Positions 1-8,354 of a DNA stretch of 64,000 nt are shown piece after piece. This DNA is from JAUUSJ01 sp051880475. Lineage in GTDB: Bacteria > Bacillota > Clostridia > Lachnospirales > Lachnospiraceae. Within the stretch, counting starts at the first letter, position 1. Every line of letters begins with the position of its first letter. A program made the translations under genes and the position numbers. A model generated the notes under the pieces. It made no database searches. It had not been told where the DNA came from and saw only the letters and a list, made by a program, of their open reading frames with translations. The stretch covers positions 33,199 through 97,198 of the forward strand of contig JBJEOA010000054.1 of NCBI GenBank assembly GCA_051880475.1. The letters run 5' to 3'.

Positions 1-725
1 TCTCTTGCTTCTTCCTGCTTTACCTGCATATCCTTTTCATAGCTATACTCCATTGTTAACATATTACGCACCTCACTTCCTTTTCGTTTCAGATATTCCA
101 CTAAAATCCCATTCTCAATGCAATCATTGATAGCATCTTTAATTGCTGCTTTACTCCCTTTTTTTTGATATTCTCTCACTTTGTCAATAAAAATACTATA
201 TTCTTTTAAGACTCGACATTTCTCCAATATCTTATGTGCTTTATTCGAATTGATATTCAATACCTTAACTTTCAACTCCATAGTTTCTTTCCCTTCAGAG
301 TCAAAGAAAGCATCGGATAACAACAATTCCTGTTCTATTGGTGCATTTTTCACACCATTATAAAATACATAAAACTCGGGTGTTGGAATCTTTACAAGCG
401 TTGTTTTATACTTTACATTTTCATCTACTAGCTGTTCATAGGCTCTGCCTGCATACATAAGACATCTCAATGGCATATTGGGATTTACGGTACTTTGATG
501 TTCTCCAAACACAATTACTTTTCCATTCGCTTCAAAAGAGATATCATTTCTAAAATTTTTATATAATATATCATCCACTTTTATTTTATGAATTAATGAA
601 GTATCTTGTAGATTGGCATCATGTAAAGCATTGTACAAGCTCAATAGATTCTCTGTTGCGGTTTCATCACTGTAAAATAAGTCAACAAACATACTATCTT
701 TGTATTCTCTGTTCTCTTTTTCCAT
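1..725 (-). CDS. Rpn-family PD-(D/E)XK nuclease/transposase-like protein, 3' part cut by window edge
   Basis: This is the N-terminal ~240 codons of a protein nearly identical to the complete copy at 62709-63611; the two align without net insertion or deletion (offset 62886). The start ATG is at 725, after a GAGGA ribosome binding site. The core has the features of the Rpn/PDDEXK transposase group: an N-terminal segment on Lys, Tyr, Asp and Phe, then a Asp-x-Ser-Phe-Glu strand and a Phe-Gly-Glu-His-Gln-Ser motif (E-x-Q nuclease core). Rpn proteins are DNA endonucleases linked to recombination. The reading frame is open to base 1, where the window ends just before the Arg-Ala-Glu-Gly repeat region. 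Scattered substitutions against the other copy are mostly silent or conservative, so the gene looks under coding constraint. Confidence 0.85.
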   Translation of the reverse strand, partial: MEKENREYKDSMFVDLFYSDETATENLLSLYNALHDANLQDTSLIHKIKVDDILYKNFRNDISFEANGKVIVFGEHQSTVNPNMPLRCLMYAGRAYEQLVDENVKYKTTLVKIPTPEFYVFYNGVKNAPIEQELLLSDAFFDSEGKETMELKVKVLNINSNKAHKILEKCRVLKEYSIFIDKVREYQKKGSKAAIKDAINDCIENGILVEYLKRKGSEVRNMLTMEYSYEKDMQVKQEEAR

Positions 726-768
726 TTTATTTTCCTCAATTTTTTATCTTTCTTTTTCGTTTCTAAAT

Positions 769-915
769 TTATTTCTGACTTTTTAATCTACTTTCGTATG
801 ATAATTTTTCATCAAGTTCAACTTCCCACTCCATTAATTCATAGAGCTGATATTGTAATAATTGACATAATTCCTCTGTTGTCTTTGTGATTACATCTGT
901 TGAACACACGCACAT
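769..915 (-). CDS. Small 48-residue ORF upstream of rpn copy 1 (possibly a C-terminal remnant)
   Basis: An ATG-started frame of 48 codons ends 43 bp before the rpn start, on the same strand. It is acidic and Leu/Glu-rich (TEELCQLLQYQLYELMEW, then ESRLKSQK at the end). The same C-terminal 41 residues occur in frame upstream of the second rpn copy (63655-63801), with several substitutions but no frameshift, which argues that it is or was coding. No ribosome binding site precedes the ATG, and the sequence before residue 7 is unrelated to copy 2, where a ~57-bp stretch is absent. It may be the decayed 3' end of a longer gene carried with rpn. Function unknown. Confidence 0.4.
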   Translation of the reverse strand: MCVCSTDVITKTTEELCQLLQYQLYELMEWEVELDEKLSYESRLKSQK

Positions 916-1060
916 TTGTGTGTATAATAATATTATAAAATCCAGCAAGGGAGCAAATAAAAATTATTTCTCCCTCACTAAGTTTCAACTAAATATTACA
1001 AATCAATTATATCATACGGACTAAATAAAGTGCAAGTCGAGAAAAAAGAAAAGGAAGGTA

Positions 1061-1422
1061 CAAAACTATAATTCAGCGAAATTATTTTAAGGAGTTATTG
1101 AGTATTCTGTCTTAGAATTTTCGTGGTATATAAAGAATTCTGAAAAATCAAGATTGGTAATAGGAGTTTTTGTAAAGAGAGATACTGAGATTTATCGGAA
1201 GACCATAGAAAGGCACGAGATAATAGAGTTATTTCCACTTGAAATTTTGTCCTTTCATGGAAATGAGAGTTGCTCTATTTCATTAATAGCGTTTTCTTTT
1301 TTTCGTGAGAAGAATAAAAGTCAAGCAATAAGGTGAAACTTTATAGTATTAGATATGTATAGAGGGATTAAAGTGAAGTTATTACAATTATAATAACTTT
1401 ATACATCAAATTTTTGTACATC
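1061..1422. other. Intergenic, no supported gene
   Basis: This stretch between the repeat unit and the pgi promoter holds only a 60-codon open frame (1154-1336) without a ribosome binding site or recognisable domain. I see no hairpin terminator or conserved motif. Confidence 0.5.
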
Positions 1423-1451
1423 TTGACTATATAAAAGTTTTATGTTAAAAT
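1423..1451 (+). promoter_or_regulatory. Sigma-A type promoter of pgi
   Basis: TTGACT (1423-1428), a 17-bp spacer and TAAAAT (1446-1451), about 50 bp before the pgi ATG. Confidence 0.7.
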
Positions 1452-1503
1452 ATAGACAATTGTAAAACCATGTATGACAGCTTATAAAAGGGAGGAATTT
1501 AAT

Positions 1504-3084
1504 ATGATTTCATGGAACAATTTAGACACACTTACTTCTTATAAAGAACTTTTTGAACTTGAAAAAGTAGATGTTAAGAAGGCTTTATCAGGAGAAGCGG
1601 GCGCAGAACGTGTAAAGAAGTATAGTGTGCCAATGGCAGAAAACTTTGTATTTAATTATGGAGCAAAAGCAGTAGATGATAATATATTAGCAGCTCTTGC
1701 AAAATTGGCAGAAGAAGCTCAGCTTGTAGAAAAATATGAAGCACTTTATAATGGTGAGTTTATGAATACTGGTGAGAATCGTCGCGTACTTCATCAGCTT
1801 GCTCGTGGACAGATGGGTGAAGATGTTATCGAAGATGGTGTTAATAAACGTGAATTTTATGTAAATGTACAGAATAAAGTTGCTGAGTTTGCAAATAAAG
1901 TGCATGCTGGAGAAATTACAAATGCAGCGGGAGAAAAATTTACAACTGTAGTACAGATTGGTATTGGCGGAAGTGATCTTGGACCTCGTGCTCTTTATTT
2001 AGCACTTGAGAATTGGGCAAAAGTAAATGACACATTAAAAATGAAAGCAGCATTTATTAGTAATGTTGATCCAGATGATGCAGCGGCAGTTTTAAATTCT
2101 ATCGACATAGAACATTCTATTTTTATCGTTGTCTCAAAATCAGGTACAACTCTTGAGACATTGACAAATGAATCTTTCGTAAGAGATGCTATTACAAAAG
2201 CTGGATTAGATGCTTCTAAACATATGATTGCAGTTACAAGTGAGACCTCTCCATTGGCGAAGAGTTCTGATTATCTTGCAGCCTTCTTTATGGACGATTA
2301 TATTGGAGGACGTTATTCTTCTTCATCAGCAGTTGGAGGAGCAGTATTATCACTTGCATTTGGACCAGAAGTATTTGCTGAGATTCTTAATGGAGCAGCA
2401 GAGGAAGATAAAGTTGCTAAAAATAAAGATTTATTAAAGAACCCTGCAATGCTTGACGCATTAATCGGTGTATATGAGCGTAATGTACTTGGATATTTAG
2501 ATACAGCAGTTCTTCCATATTCTCAGGCATTGAGCCGTTTCCCAGCTCATTTACAGCAGCTTGATATGGAATCTAACGGAAAATGTGTAAACCGTTTTGG
2601 TGAGCGTATCAATTATCCAACAGGTCCTGTAATCTTTGGTGAGCCAGGAACAAATGGACAGCATTCTTTCTATCAGTTACTTCACCAGGGAACAGATATT
2701 ATTCCACTTCAGTTTATTGGATTTAAGAATAATCAAATGGGATATGATGTTGTAATTCAAGATAGTACAAGCCAGCAAAAACTCTGTGCAAATGTAGCTG
2801 CTCAGATTGTTGCTTTTGCATGTGGTAAAGACGATGAAAACCGTAATAAGAACTTCGAGGGTGGACGTCCATCAAGTATTATTATTGGCGATCAAGTGAC
2901 TCCACGCTCAATAGGAGCTCTTCTTTCTCATTTTGAGAATAAAGTTATGTATCAGGGATTTGTATGGAATATTAACAGTTTCGACCAAGAAGGTGTACAG
3001 CTTGGTAAAGTGTTAGCAAAGAAAGTACTTGCTCATGAAACAGATGGAGCACTTAAAGTATATAGTGATTTATTAAATATTTAA
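1504..3084 (+). CDS. pgi: Glucose-6-phosphate isomerase
   Basis: It interconverts glucose-6-phosphate and fructose-6-phosphate in the cytoplasm. The ATG at 1504 is preferred over an upstream in-frame ATG at 1474 because GGGAGG lies just before it; this gives 526 residues. Visible family signatures are the SIS-domain phosphosugar loop SKSGTTLETLTN, the GGRYSSSSAVGG segment, and GEPGTNGQHSFYQLLHQGTD near the C-terminus. The last motif and the length are those of the E. coli/eukaryotic-type enzyme, not the ~450-residue Bacillus type, so the gene may have been acquired or belong to a clade that uses this form. It is monocistronic, with its own promoter and a strong terminator. Confidence 0.96.
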   Translation: MISWNNLDTLTSYKELFELEKVDVKKALSGEAGAERVKKYSVPMAENFVFNYGAKAVDDNILAALAKLAEEAQLVEKYEALYNGEFMNTGENRRVLHQLARGQMGEDVIEDGVNKREFYVNVQNKVAEFANKVHAGEITNAAGEKFTTVVQIGIGGSDLGPRALYLALENWAKVNDTLKMKAAFISNVDPDDAAAVLNSIDIEHSIFIVVSKSGTTLETLTNESFVRDAITKAGLDASKHMIAVTSETSPLAKSSDYLAAFFMDDYIGGRYSSSSAVGGAVLSLAFGPEVFAEILNGAAEEDKVAKNKDLLKNPAMLDALIGVYERNVLGYLDTAVLPYSQALSRFPAHLQQLDMESNGKCVNRFGERINYPTGPVIFGEPGTNGQHSFYQLLHQGTDIIPLQFIGFKNNQMGYDVVIQDSTSQQKLCANVAAQIVAFACGKDDENRNKNFEGGRPSSIIIGDQVTPRSIGALLSHFENKVMYQGFVWNINSFDQEGVQLGKVLAKKVLAHETDGALKVYSDLLNI

Positions 3085-3097
3085 TTGAATAAATAAA

Positions 3098-3181
3098 AAG
3101 GGCTGGACAGTGTACCGACTGCTAATTGTTAGATTTTTGAATCTAACTTTTGAGGGGCGATACAAATGTCCAGCTTTTTTA
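3098..3181 (+). terminator. pgi terminator with nested 54-bp palindromic mini-element (copy T1)
   Basis: The outer stem GCTGGACA (3102-3109) / TGTCCAGC (3167-3174) is followed by a T run. The loop holds a second near-palindrome, 3111-3164, starting TGTACCGAC and ending GCGATACA, with an inner hairpin GTTAGATT (3128-3135) / AATCTAAC (3140-3147). The nested unit is homologous, in reverse orientation, to those in the terminators near 50.9, 58.5 and 60.8 kb. Confidence 0.85.
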
Positions 3182-3256
3182 TTACTCACTTTTTTCCTAT
3201 GAAAGAGTCGGATAAATAAAATTCGAAGATAAATTTACGCTATCTTTCTTTTAGGC

Positions 3257-3284
3257 TTGCTTGCGAAAGTAGTGAAGCTATGAT
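3257..3284 (+). promoter_or_regulatory. Probable promoter for the small protein/NUDIX pair
   Basis: TTGCTT (3257-3262), 16-bp spacer, TATGAT (3279-3284), about 80 bp before the ATG at 3367. Confidence 0.45.
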
Positions 3285-3366
3285 AGGATAAAATAAAAGA
3301 AAATTTAAGAAAGAGGACGCATTTGTTTTGCAAGTGATACCGCAAAGAAACTGGGGTGGATGAGAG

Positions 3367-3600
3367 ATGTTTTTTGGAAGTGAGGATAATACTTTTTCAC
3401 AGATTAGAGAAAAGTCAGTACAACAGTGGCTTTTAGAGATGAGTGAACATGATGATATTGCCGTAAGGAGTGGTGTGAGAGCTACGACAGATTATATAGA
3501 TTCTCTAAAGAAAAAAATAGGACAATTAGAAGAAAAAAATCATTTGAAAGATAAGTATTTGAAAAAGTGTAAGGAGAAAACAAATAAAGATGAAGAGTGA
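3367..3600 (+). CDS. Small charged, probably coiled-coil protein
   Basis: 77 residues, not recognised. The N-terminal half contains an amphipathic stretch (QQWLLEMSEHDDIAVRSGVR). The C-terminal half is very Lys/Glu-rich with a heptad-like IDSLKKKIGQLEEK, predicted coiled coil. A GGTGG-type ribosome binding site precedes the ATG. Its last 11 bases overlap the start of the NUDIX gene in another frame, so the two are likely translationally coupled. Cytosolic: no signal peptide or membrane segment. Confidence 0.65.
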   Translation: MFFGSEDNTFSQIREKSVQQWLLEMSEHDDIAVRSGVRATTDYIDSLKKKIGQLEEKNHLKDKYLKKCKEKTNKDEE

Positions 3601-4573
3601 ATTGATAAAACAAATAGAAAGCTATAAGCCATTTAATGAACAGGAGAAAAAAGATAAGGAGATTATTTTAGACTGTCTAAAAAATAATGAAGAGGTATTT
3701 TCTAGGCAGTCTAAAATGGCTCATATGACAGCTTCTGCGTGGGTGACAAATAAAAATAGAGATAAAATTCTTATGGTTTACCATAATCTATATGATTCTT
3801 GGTCATGGCTTGGAGGTCATGCAGATGGAGAGGAAAATCTGTTGGAGGTGGCTATGCGAGAAGTCAGTGAGGAGAGTGGGCTTAAAAATGTGACTCCAGT
3901 TTCGAGAGATATCTATTCTCTTGAGGTACTTACTGTCGATGGTCATAGGAAAAAGGGGGAGTATATATCTTCCCATTTGCATCTTAATGTCACATATCTT
4001 TTAGAGGCAAATGATAAAGAAATTTTATCAATTAAGCCAGATGAAAACAGTGGCGTGGCTTGGTTTGGGTTAGAGCGGGCGATAGAATCTTCTACTGAAA
4101 AATGGTTCCAAGAAAATATTTATAGAAAGCTAAATGAGAAGTTAAAAAATATTCCAGAAAATAGCGAAATAAAAAATAATTGGAATATCTGGGAAGAGAA
4201 AGAAGAATCCAAAGAAAAAGAAGAGGAAGCTTTGGTAAAAGATAATGTAAATGATGAAGTTGTAGATAAAGATAATATTGAGTCAATGACAGCTTCTGTT
4301 GAAATGAGCGAGAAGCCAAAACAGAGATATGTAAAGGTGTATGAGTTGGATATGGGAGGGAAAAAATCTCTTTTTTCTAAGTATGTATGGAAGGGAAAAA
4401 AACAGGCGATAGATATTTCTTTTGAGGAATACTATGATAAAGCAAAAAAAATTGCTGTGACATATGGTGCTTCCAAACCGACAAAGACTACGATAAATAA
4501 AGATGGAAAAATCATATTGTACTCTAGAAAAGCTGGGAAGTTAAGTTTAGAAGAGGATTTTATTTTAGAATAG
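3590..4573 (+). CDS. NUDIX hydrolase with extra C-terminal domain
   Basis: The 327-residue protein has a NUDIX fold at roughly residues 45-175. The Nudix box is present, beginning GHADGEE and ending REVSEESGL, so the metal-binding glutamates of a nucleoside-diphosphate-X hydrolase are retained. Residues ~190-240 are a Glu/Lys-rich low-complexity linker (KEEESKEKEEE-like). Residues ~247-327 form a compact extra domain (YVKVYELDMGGKKSLFSKYV ... ILYSRKAGKLSLEEDF) that I cannot place in a family. The usual NUDIX length is 130-200, so the tail is unusual. Substrate unknown. Coupled to the upstream coiled-coil ORF by overlap. Confidence 0.85.
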   Translation: MKSELIKQIESYKPFNEQEKKDKEIILDCLKNNEEVFSRQSKMAHMTASAWVTNKNRDKILMVYHNLYDSWSWLGGHADGEENLLEVAMREVSEESGLKNVTPVSRDIYSLEVLTVDGHRKKGEYISSHLHLNVTYLLEANDKEILSIKPDENSGVAWFGLERAIESSTEKWFQENIYRKLNEKLKNIPENSEIKNNWNIWEEKEESKEKEEEALVKDNVNDEVVDKDNIESMTASVEMSEKPKQRYVKVYELDMGGKKSLFSKYVWKGKKQAIDISFEEYYDKAKKIAVTYGASKPTKTTINKDGKIILYSRKAGKLSLEEDFILE

Positions 4574-4609
4574 ATCAGTAAAAAATAGTAAAAATTGGAG
4601 GGAATAGTT

Positions 4610-5752
4610 ATGAAGTCGAAAGTAATTATGGTTGTCTGTTCAAGCTACGATGAGGAGAAGGTTTATCGTGCGATGAGGCAGGGAATCAACGAGCTTGGAG
4701 GAATCCAAAAGTTTATAAAAAAAGAGGAAAAAATTTTAGTAAAGCCAAATTTCTTACTTTCTGCTACTCCAGATGATGCAGTGACGACGCATCCGTCTGT
4801 AATTAGAGGAATACTTAGAATTCTTTGGGAAGATGGATATAGACATACAATTTATGGCGATTCTGCTGGACATGGAAGTTGTGCTAATATTGCTAAAAAA
4901 TTAGGACTAAAGGAAGAAGAGTATGGTGCAAAGCTTGCAGATATGTCCCATGAGATAAAAGTGTTTTTTGAGGATGGAAAGACGGAAAAAGAGTTTTATT
5001 TTTGTAAAGAAGTGACGGATGTAGATGCACTTATTAATGTCTGTAAGATGAAGACACATGCTCTTGAGAGGGTGACAGGTGCGGTGAAAAATTTATATGG
5101 ATTAATTTGTGGTTATCGAAAGGCAGCAGGACATGTGGCACATCCAAACGCCAGCATATTTGCTCGAATGCTTTGTGATATTCATCGCTATACAAAACCA
5201 AGACTTCATATTATGGATGGAATTATAGCGATGGAGGGAAATGGACCTGGAAATGGAACTCCAACTCCGATGAATGTTCTACTTTTTTCAGAGGATCCTG
5301 TTGCACTTGATACTGTATTTTGTCATTTGGTTTATTTAGACCCAGAAGCTGTTCCGACGAATGCTCAAGGAGAGGTGTTGGGAATTGGAACGTATCATTT
5401 AGAAAATATTGAGGTTACGGTTATAGAGGGAGAGAAAAAACGAGTAGATGCACCGATGGATGCAATAAAAAAACGATACGGAAACCGAAAATTTGATGTA
5501 GACCGAAAAGGAAAAAATAAATCCCTTCTTAGTAAATTTTCTACTATTATGACGGCAATCGCAAATCGACCTGTAATTGATAAGAAAAAATGTATAAAAT
5601 GTGGCATATGTGTGAATCACTGTCCGGTTCCAGGTAAGGCAATTGATTTTAAAAATGGAAAAAATCAGCCGCCAGTTTATGATTATAAAAAATGTATTCG
5701 ATGCTATTGTTGCCAGGAAATGTGTCCAAAAGGGGCAATTCACTCAAAATAA
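4610..5752 (+). CDS. DUF362 domain protein with two [4Fe-4S] ferredoxin motifs
   Basis: 380 residues. The first ~290 match the DUF362 family: DAVTTHPSVIRGILRIL, YGDSAGHGS, then KMKTHALERVTGAVKNLYG and GPGNGTPTPM. The C-terminal ~60 residues carry two bacterial ferredoxin clusters, CIKCGICVNHCPVPGKAI and CIRCYCCQEMCPKGAI, each able to bind a [4Fe-4S] centre. Such proteins are presumed electron-transfer or redox-maturation factors; no reaction is established. The ATG at 4610 is chosen because GGAGGG precedes it; an in-frame TTG at 4595 lies upstream of that site. It follows the NUDIX gene by 36 bp and may be co-transcribed. Confidence 0.9.
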   Translation: MKSKVIMVVCSSYDEEKVYRAMRQGINELGGIQKFIKKEEKILVKPNFLLSATPDDAVTTHPSVIRGILRILWEDGYRHTIYGDSAGHGSCANIAKKLGLKEEEYGAKLADMSHEIKVFFEDGKTEKEFYFCKEVTDVDALINVCKMKTHALERVTGAVKNLYGLICGYRKAAGHVAHPNASIFARMLCDIHRYTKPRLHIMDGIIAMEGNGPGNGTPTPMNVLLFSEDPVALDTVFCHLVYLDPEAVPTNAQGEVLGIGTYHLENIEVTVIEGEKKRVDAPMDAIKKRYGNRKFDVDRKGKNKSLLSKFSTIMTAIANRPVIDKKKCIKCGICVNHCPVPGKAIDFKNGKNQPPVYDYKKCIRCYCCQEMCPKGAIHSK

Positions 5753-5827
5753 TTGAGAAAGTGGAAAAGGCATTGTCAGAGCAAATATTTTTGAATCTAA
5801 TATCATTGATAAAAATTAAAAAATTTG

Positions 5828-5875
5828 AGGTGTCGGAAAGTACGTATTAAAAATTTATTTTGCGACACCTTTATT
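5828..5875. terminator. Bidirectional terminator between convergent genes
   Basis: AGGTGTCG (5828-5835) pairs with CGACACCT (5863-5870), followed by TTATTTTATT on the + strand and preceded by A-rich sequence for the - strand. It separates the ferredoxin gene and the AraC regulator. Confidence 0.65.
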
Positions 5876-5887
5876 TTATTTATAGGA

Positions 5888-6778
5888 TTAGAATTTTTCT
5901 TCTCGATATTTTTTTGGGGAGCATCCTTTATATCTTTTAAAAATTTTAGAATAATAATTAGAATCTATAAATCCTGCCCTAGATGCCACTTCGGTGATAG
6001 ATAAATTTTTATCAAAAAGATATTCTAAGCTTTTTTCTACTCGATATTCTTGTAAGAAAGAAAATAAAGAAATATGCATATATCGTTTAAAAATTCGACT
6101 ACACTCACTTGAACAAAGAGCGATATGGTCGGAGATATCTTGCAGACTTATCTTTTTATCGTAGTTTTGTTCAATAAAAGAGAGAATATCTTTGATTCGT
6201 TTATATTCTTTTTTTTCATGAGAGGATACCGTAAGGCTATGTTCTTTTTCAATATTTTCAAAAAGTATTTTCCAAATATTTTGTAAAATACTGCATATTT
6301 CTAACTCATAGGTAGTAGCTTTTTCCTCATCTAATTGTAAAAGTCTTCTTATTTGGTGGAGAATATCTGTGTGACAAGGCATAGAGTGGTCAAGACAAAT
6401 ACCAGCGAGAGAAAAATTTTGTGTGATAGGTTCAACATATTTTTTGCAAATAAGACTATTTTGAAACCCATAAATAATTTTAGGGTCAAAAGTGATGGCG
6501 ACATAATGGCAGTCCATTGCGTGGTACATAAAACCAGCGTGAAGGGTATTTACATTTCCAAACATAATATCATCTTTCTTTAGATGAAAACTATGATTAT
6601 TAATTTTATAAATCATTTCGCCTTCTAGTATAAGAGTGAGTTCTATCTCAGGATGCCAATGCCATAAAAAAGAGCCAGATTCATATTTGGATAGTTTTTC
6701 ATAGCTGACTAAGACAGGAAAAGAAAAGTTTCCGTGTTCTTTTAATTCTTTTTGAAATTGATTTGTAATAATCTGCAT
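5888..6778 (-). CDS. AraC-family transcriptional regulator with cupin sensor domain
   Basis: 296 residues. Residues ~20-110 form a cupin-like AraC binding domain (LWHWHPEIELTLILEGEM, then FHLKKDDIMFGN), expected to bind a small effector. The C-terminal ~100 residues contain the two helix-turn-helix motifs of AraC/XylS DNA-binding domains, with SLQDISDHIALCSSECSRIF and the recognition segment VASRAGFIDSNYYSKIFKRY. AGAAAGGAGAATAGG before the ATG is a good ribosome binding site. It is divergent from galK across 188 bp, so it is a candidate activator of galactose use. The effector is not shown by sequence. Confidence 0.93.
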   Translation of the reverse strand: MQIITNQFQKELKEHGNFSFPVLVSYEKLSKYESGSFLWHWHPEIELTLILEGEMIYKINNHSFHLKKDDIMFGNVNTLHAGFMYHAMDCHYVAITFDPKIIYGFQNSLICKKYVEPITQNFSLAGICLDHSMPCHTDILHQIRRLLQLDEEKATTYELEICSILQNIWKILFENIEKEHSLTVSSHEKKEYKRIKDILSFIEQNYDKKISLQDISDHIALCSSECSRIFKRYMHISLFSFLQEYRVEKSLEYLFDKNLSITEVASRAGFIDSNYYSKIFKRYKGCSPKKYREEKF

Positions 6779-6966
6779 CCTATTCTCCTTTCTCTAAAAA
6801 ATCCAGTTATTTTTGTATATTATAGCATTTTTTTATCAAAAAACGCAAGATATTCCTTTTTTATATCAATATTATTAAGGAATTATTTAAAAGGAGAATG
6901 TATAATAAAAACATAAAGTCGAAGAGACAAAATATTGAGAAAACTATTTAAAAAAGGAGAAGGAAT
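6779..6966 (+). promoter_or_regulatory. araC-galK divergent control region
   Basis: A consensus TATAAT lies at 6901-6906, but the bases 17 bp upstream (6878-6883) bear no resemblance to TTGACA. That pattern fits an activator-dependent promoter. galK has a strong AAAAAGGAGAAGG site at its start. No clear AraC half-site pair can be assigned by eye. Confidence 0.5.
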
Positions 6967-8196
6967 ATGGCAACATTAAATCAATTATACGGTGAAAATG
7001 CACAGGTGGAAAAGGAACGTTATGATGCTTTAGTAGAAATGTTTCAGGAAAAATTTGGTGATGTAGATGGGATTGAATTTTTCTCCGCACCAGGACGTAC
7101 AGAGATTATTGGAAATCACACAGACCATAACGGTGGTATGATTTTAGCAGGAAGTATTGATTTAGATACAATTGGTGCTGCTATGCCAAATGGAACAAGT
7201 CAGATTCATATTTTTAGTCAGGGTTATAAAAACGAAATTACAGTAGATTTAGCTGCACTTGATAAAGTAGAGAAAAAAGCAGGAAGTAATGCTTTACTTG
7301 CAGGTATGATGGAAGCGACAGAAAAATTTGGATTTAAGACTGGCGGATTTAATGCTTGTATTTCCACAAAAGTAATTAGTGCGGCAGGTGTAAGTTCATC
7401 CGCATCTTTTGAGATGCTTATTTGTTCCATCGTAAATTACTTCTTCAACGAGGGAAAGATTGACTATCCAAAGTATGCTCGTATCGGTCAGTACGCAGAG
7501 AACGTATACTGGTTAAAAGCTTCTGGTCTTATGGATCAGATGGCATGTGCAGTTGGCGGTCCAATTTTACTTGATTTTGCAGATGAGAATAAGATTCAGT
7601 ACGATAAAGTGGATTTCTCTTTTGATAAGATGGGATATCGCTTAGTTATCGTAAATACAGGAAAAGGACATGCTGATTTAAGTGAGGAGTATTCTTCTGT
7701 ACCATCTGAGATGAAAGAAGTTGCAAAACTTCTCGGTGTTTCTCGTCTTTGCGAGACAAATATGGACGCATTATTAGAAAAATTGCCAGAGGTGAAAAAT
7801 GACAGAGCTGCTCTTCGTGCCCTTCACTTCTTCACAGAGAATCAGAGAGTGCAAGACGGAATTAAAGCTGTAAAAGAGGGAGATAACGAGAAATTACTTA
7901 AGATTATCGAGGCTTCTGGAGATTCTTCTTGGAAATGGCTACAAAATTGCTACTCTTTACAGGATGTAACAGAGCAAAAGATTTGTCTTACATTGGCTCT
8001 TACAAGATTATTCTTGGATAAACTTGGAAAAGGTGTTTGTCGTGTACATGGCGGTGGATTCGCTGGTGTTATTATGGCAGTTGTACCTGTTGAGGCAGCA
8101 GACGAGTATGTAGAGTATATCGCAAAATATGTTGGAGATAGCAATGTATATCCAATGAATATTAGAGCGGTTGGAGCTGTTCACGTAGAAATGTAG
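6967..8196 (+). CDS. galK: Galactokinase
   Basis: 409 residues, GHMP kinase family: phosphorylates galactose at O-1 with ATP, the first step of the Leloir pathway. Signatures are the galactokinase motif GRTEIIGNHTDHNGG near residue 45, the GHMP ATP loop SAAGVSSSASFEMLICS around residue 140, and the C-terminal VCRVHGGGFAGVIMAV. Length is normal. No galT, galE or transporter is next to it, so the rest of the pathway must be elsewhere; control is probably by the divergent AraC protein. Confidence 0.96.
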   Translation: MATLNQLYGENAQVEKERYDALVEMFQEKFGDVDGIEFFSAPGRTEIIGNHTDHNGGMILAGSIDLDTIGAAMPNGTSQIHIFSQGYKNEITVDLAALDKVEKKAGSNALLAGMMEATEKFGFKTGGFNACISTKVISAAGVSSSASFEMLICSIVNYFFNEGKIDYPKYARIGQYAENVYWLKASGLMDQMACAVGGPILLDFADENKIQYDKVDFSFDKMGYRLVIVNTGKGHADLSEEYSSVPSEMKEVAKLLGVSRLCETNMDALLEKLPEVKNDRAALRALHFFTENQRVQDGIKAVKEGDNEKLLKIIEASGDSSWKWLQNCYSLQDVTEQKICLTLALTRLFLDKLGKGVCRVHGGGFAGVIMAVVPVEAADEYVEYIAKYVGDSNVYPMNIRAVGAVHVEM

Positions 8197-8265
8197 TTCG
8201 TATGATAGGAAAATGGATAGATAAATAGGGGTCCATCTTCACGGGTGTTTTAAGGAAATAAGGAT

Positions 8266-8306
8266 AGAGAAAGAGAAGATAGAGAATTATCTTCTCTTTC
8301 TCTTTT
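8266..8306 (+). terminator. galK terminator
   Basis: A perfect 16-bp stem: AGAGAAAGAGAAGATA (8266-8281) and its complement (8288-8303), 6-nt loop, followed by TTT. It also faces the leftward rfbC end. Confidence 0.85.
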
Positions 8307-8354
8307 GAGAGGGGAATTATGCAAGTATGAACAGCTTTTTGACTTTACATTCTA

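Larger units (their letters stand above)
1..1060 (-). repeat. Direct repeat unit R1 (rpn plus upstream region), partial
   Basis: Bases 1-1060 match 62887-63891 in the same orientation. Similarity continues beyond the rpn gene through the small ORF and the A+T-rich leader (shared block at about 980-1043 including CGGACTAAATAAAGTGC). Copy R1 has an extra ~57 bp around 892-948. The shared leader suggests the unit was duplicated as gene plus promoter, not as a bare ORF. No terminal inverted repeats or target duplication are visible. Confidence 0.85.

Noticed and set aside
1154..1336. 60-codon open frame between the rpn unit and pgi
   Set aside because: No ribosome binding site, no domain, and composition like the AT-rich surroundings.
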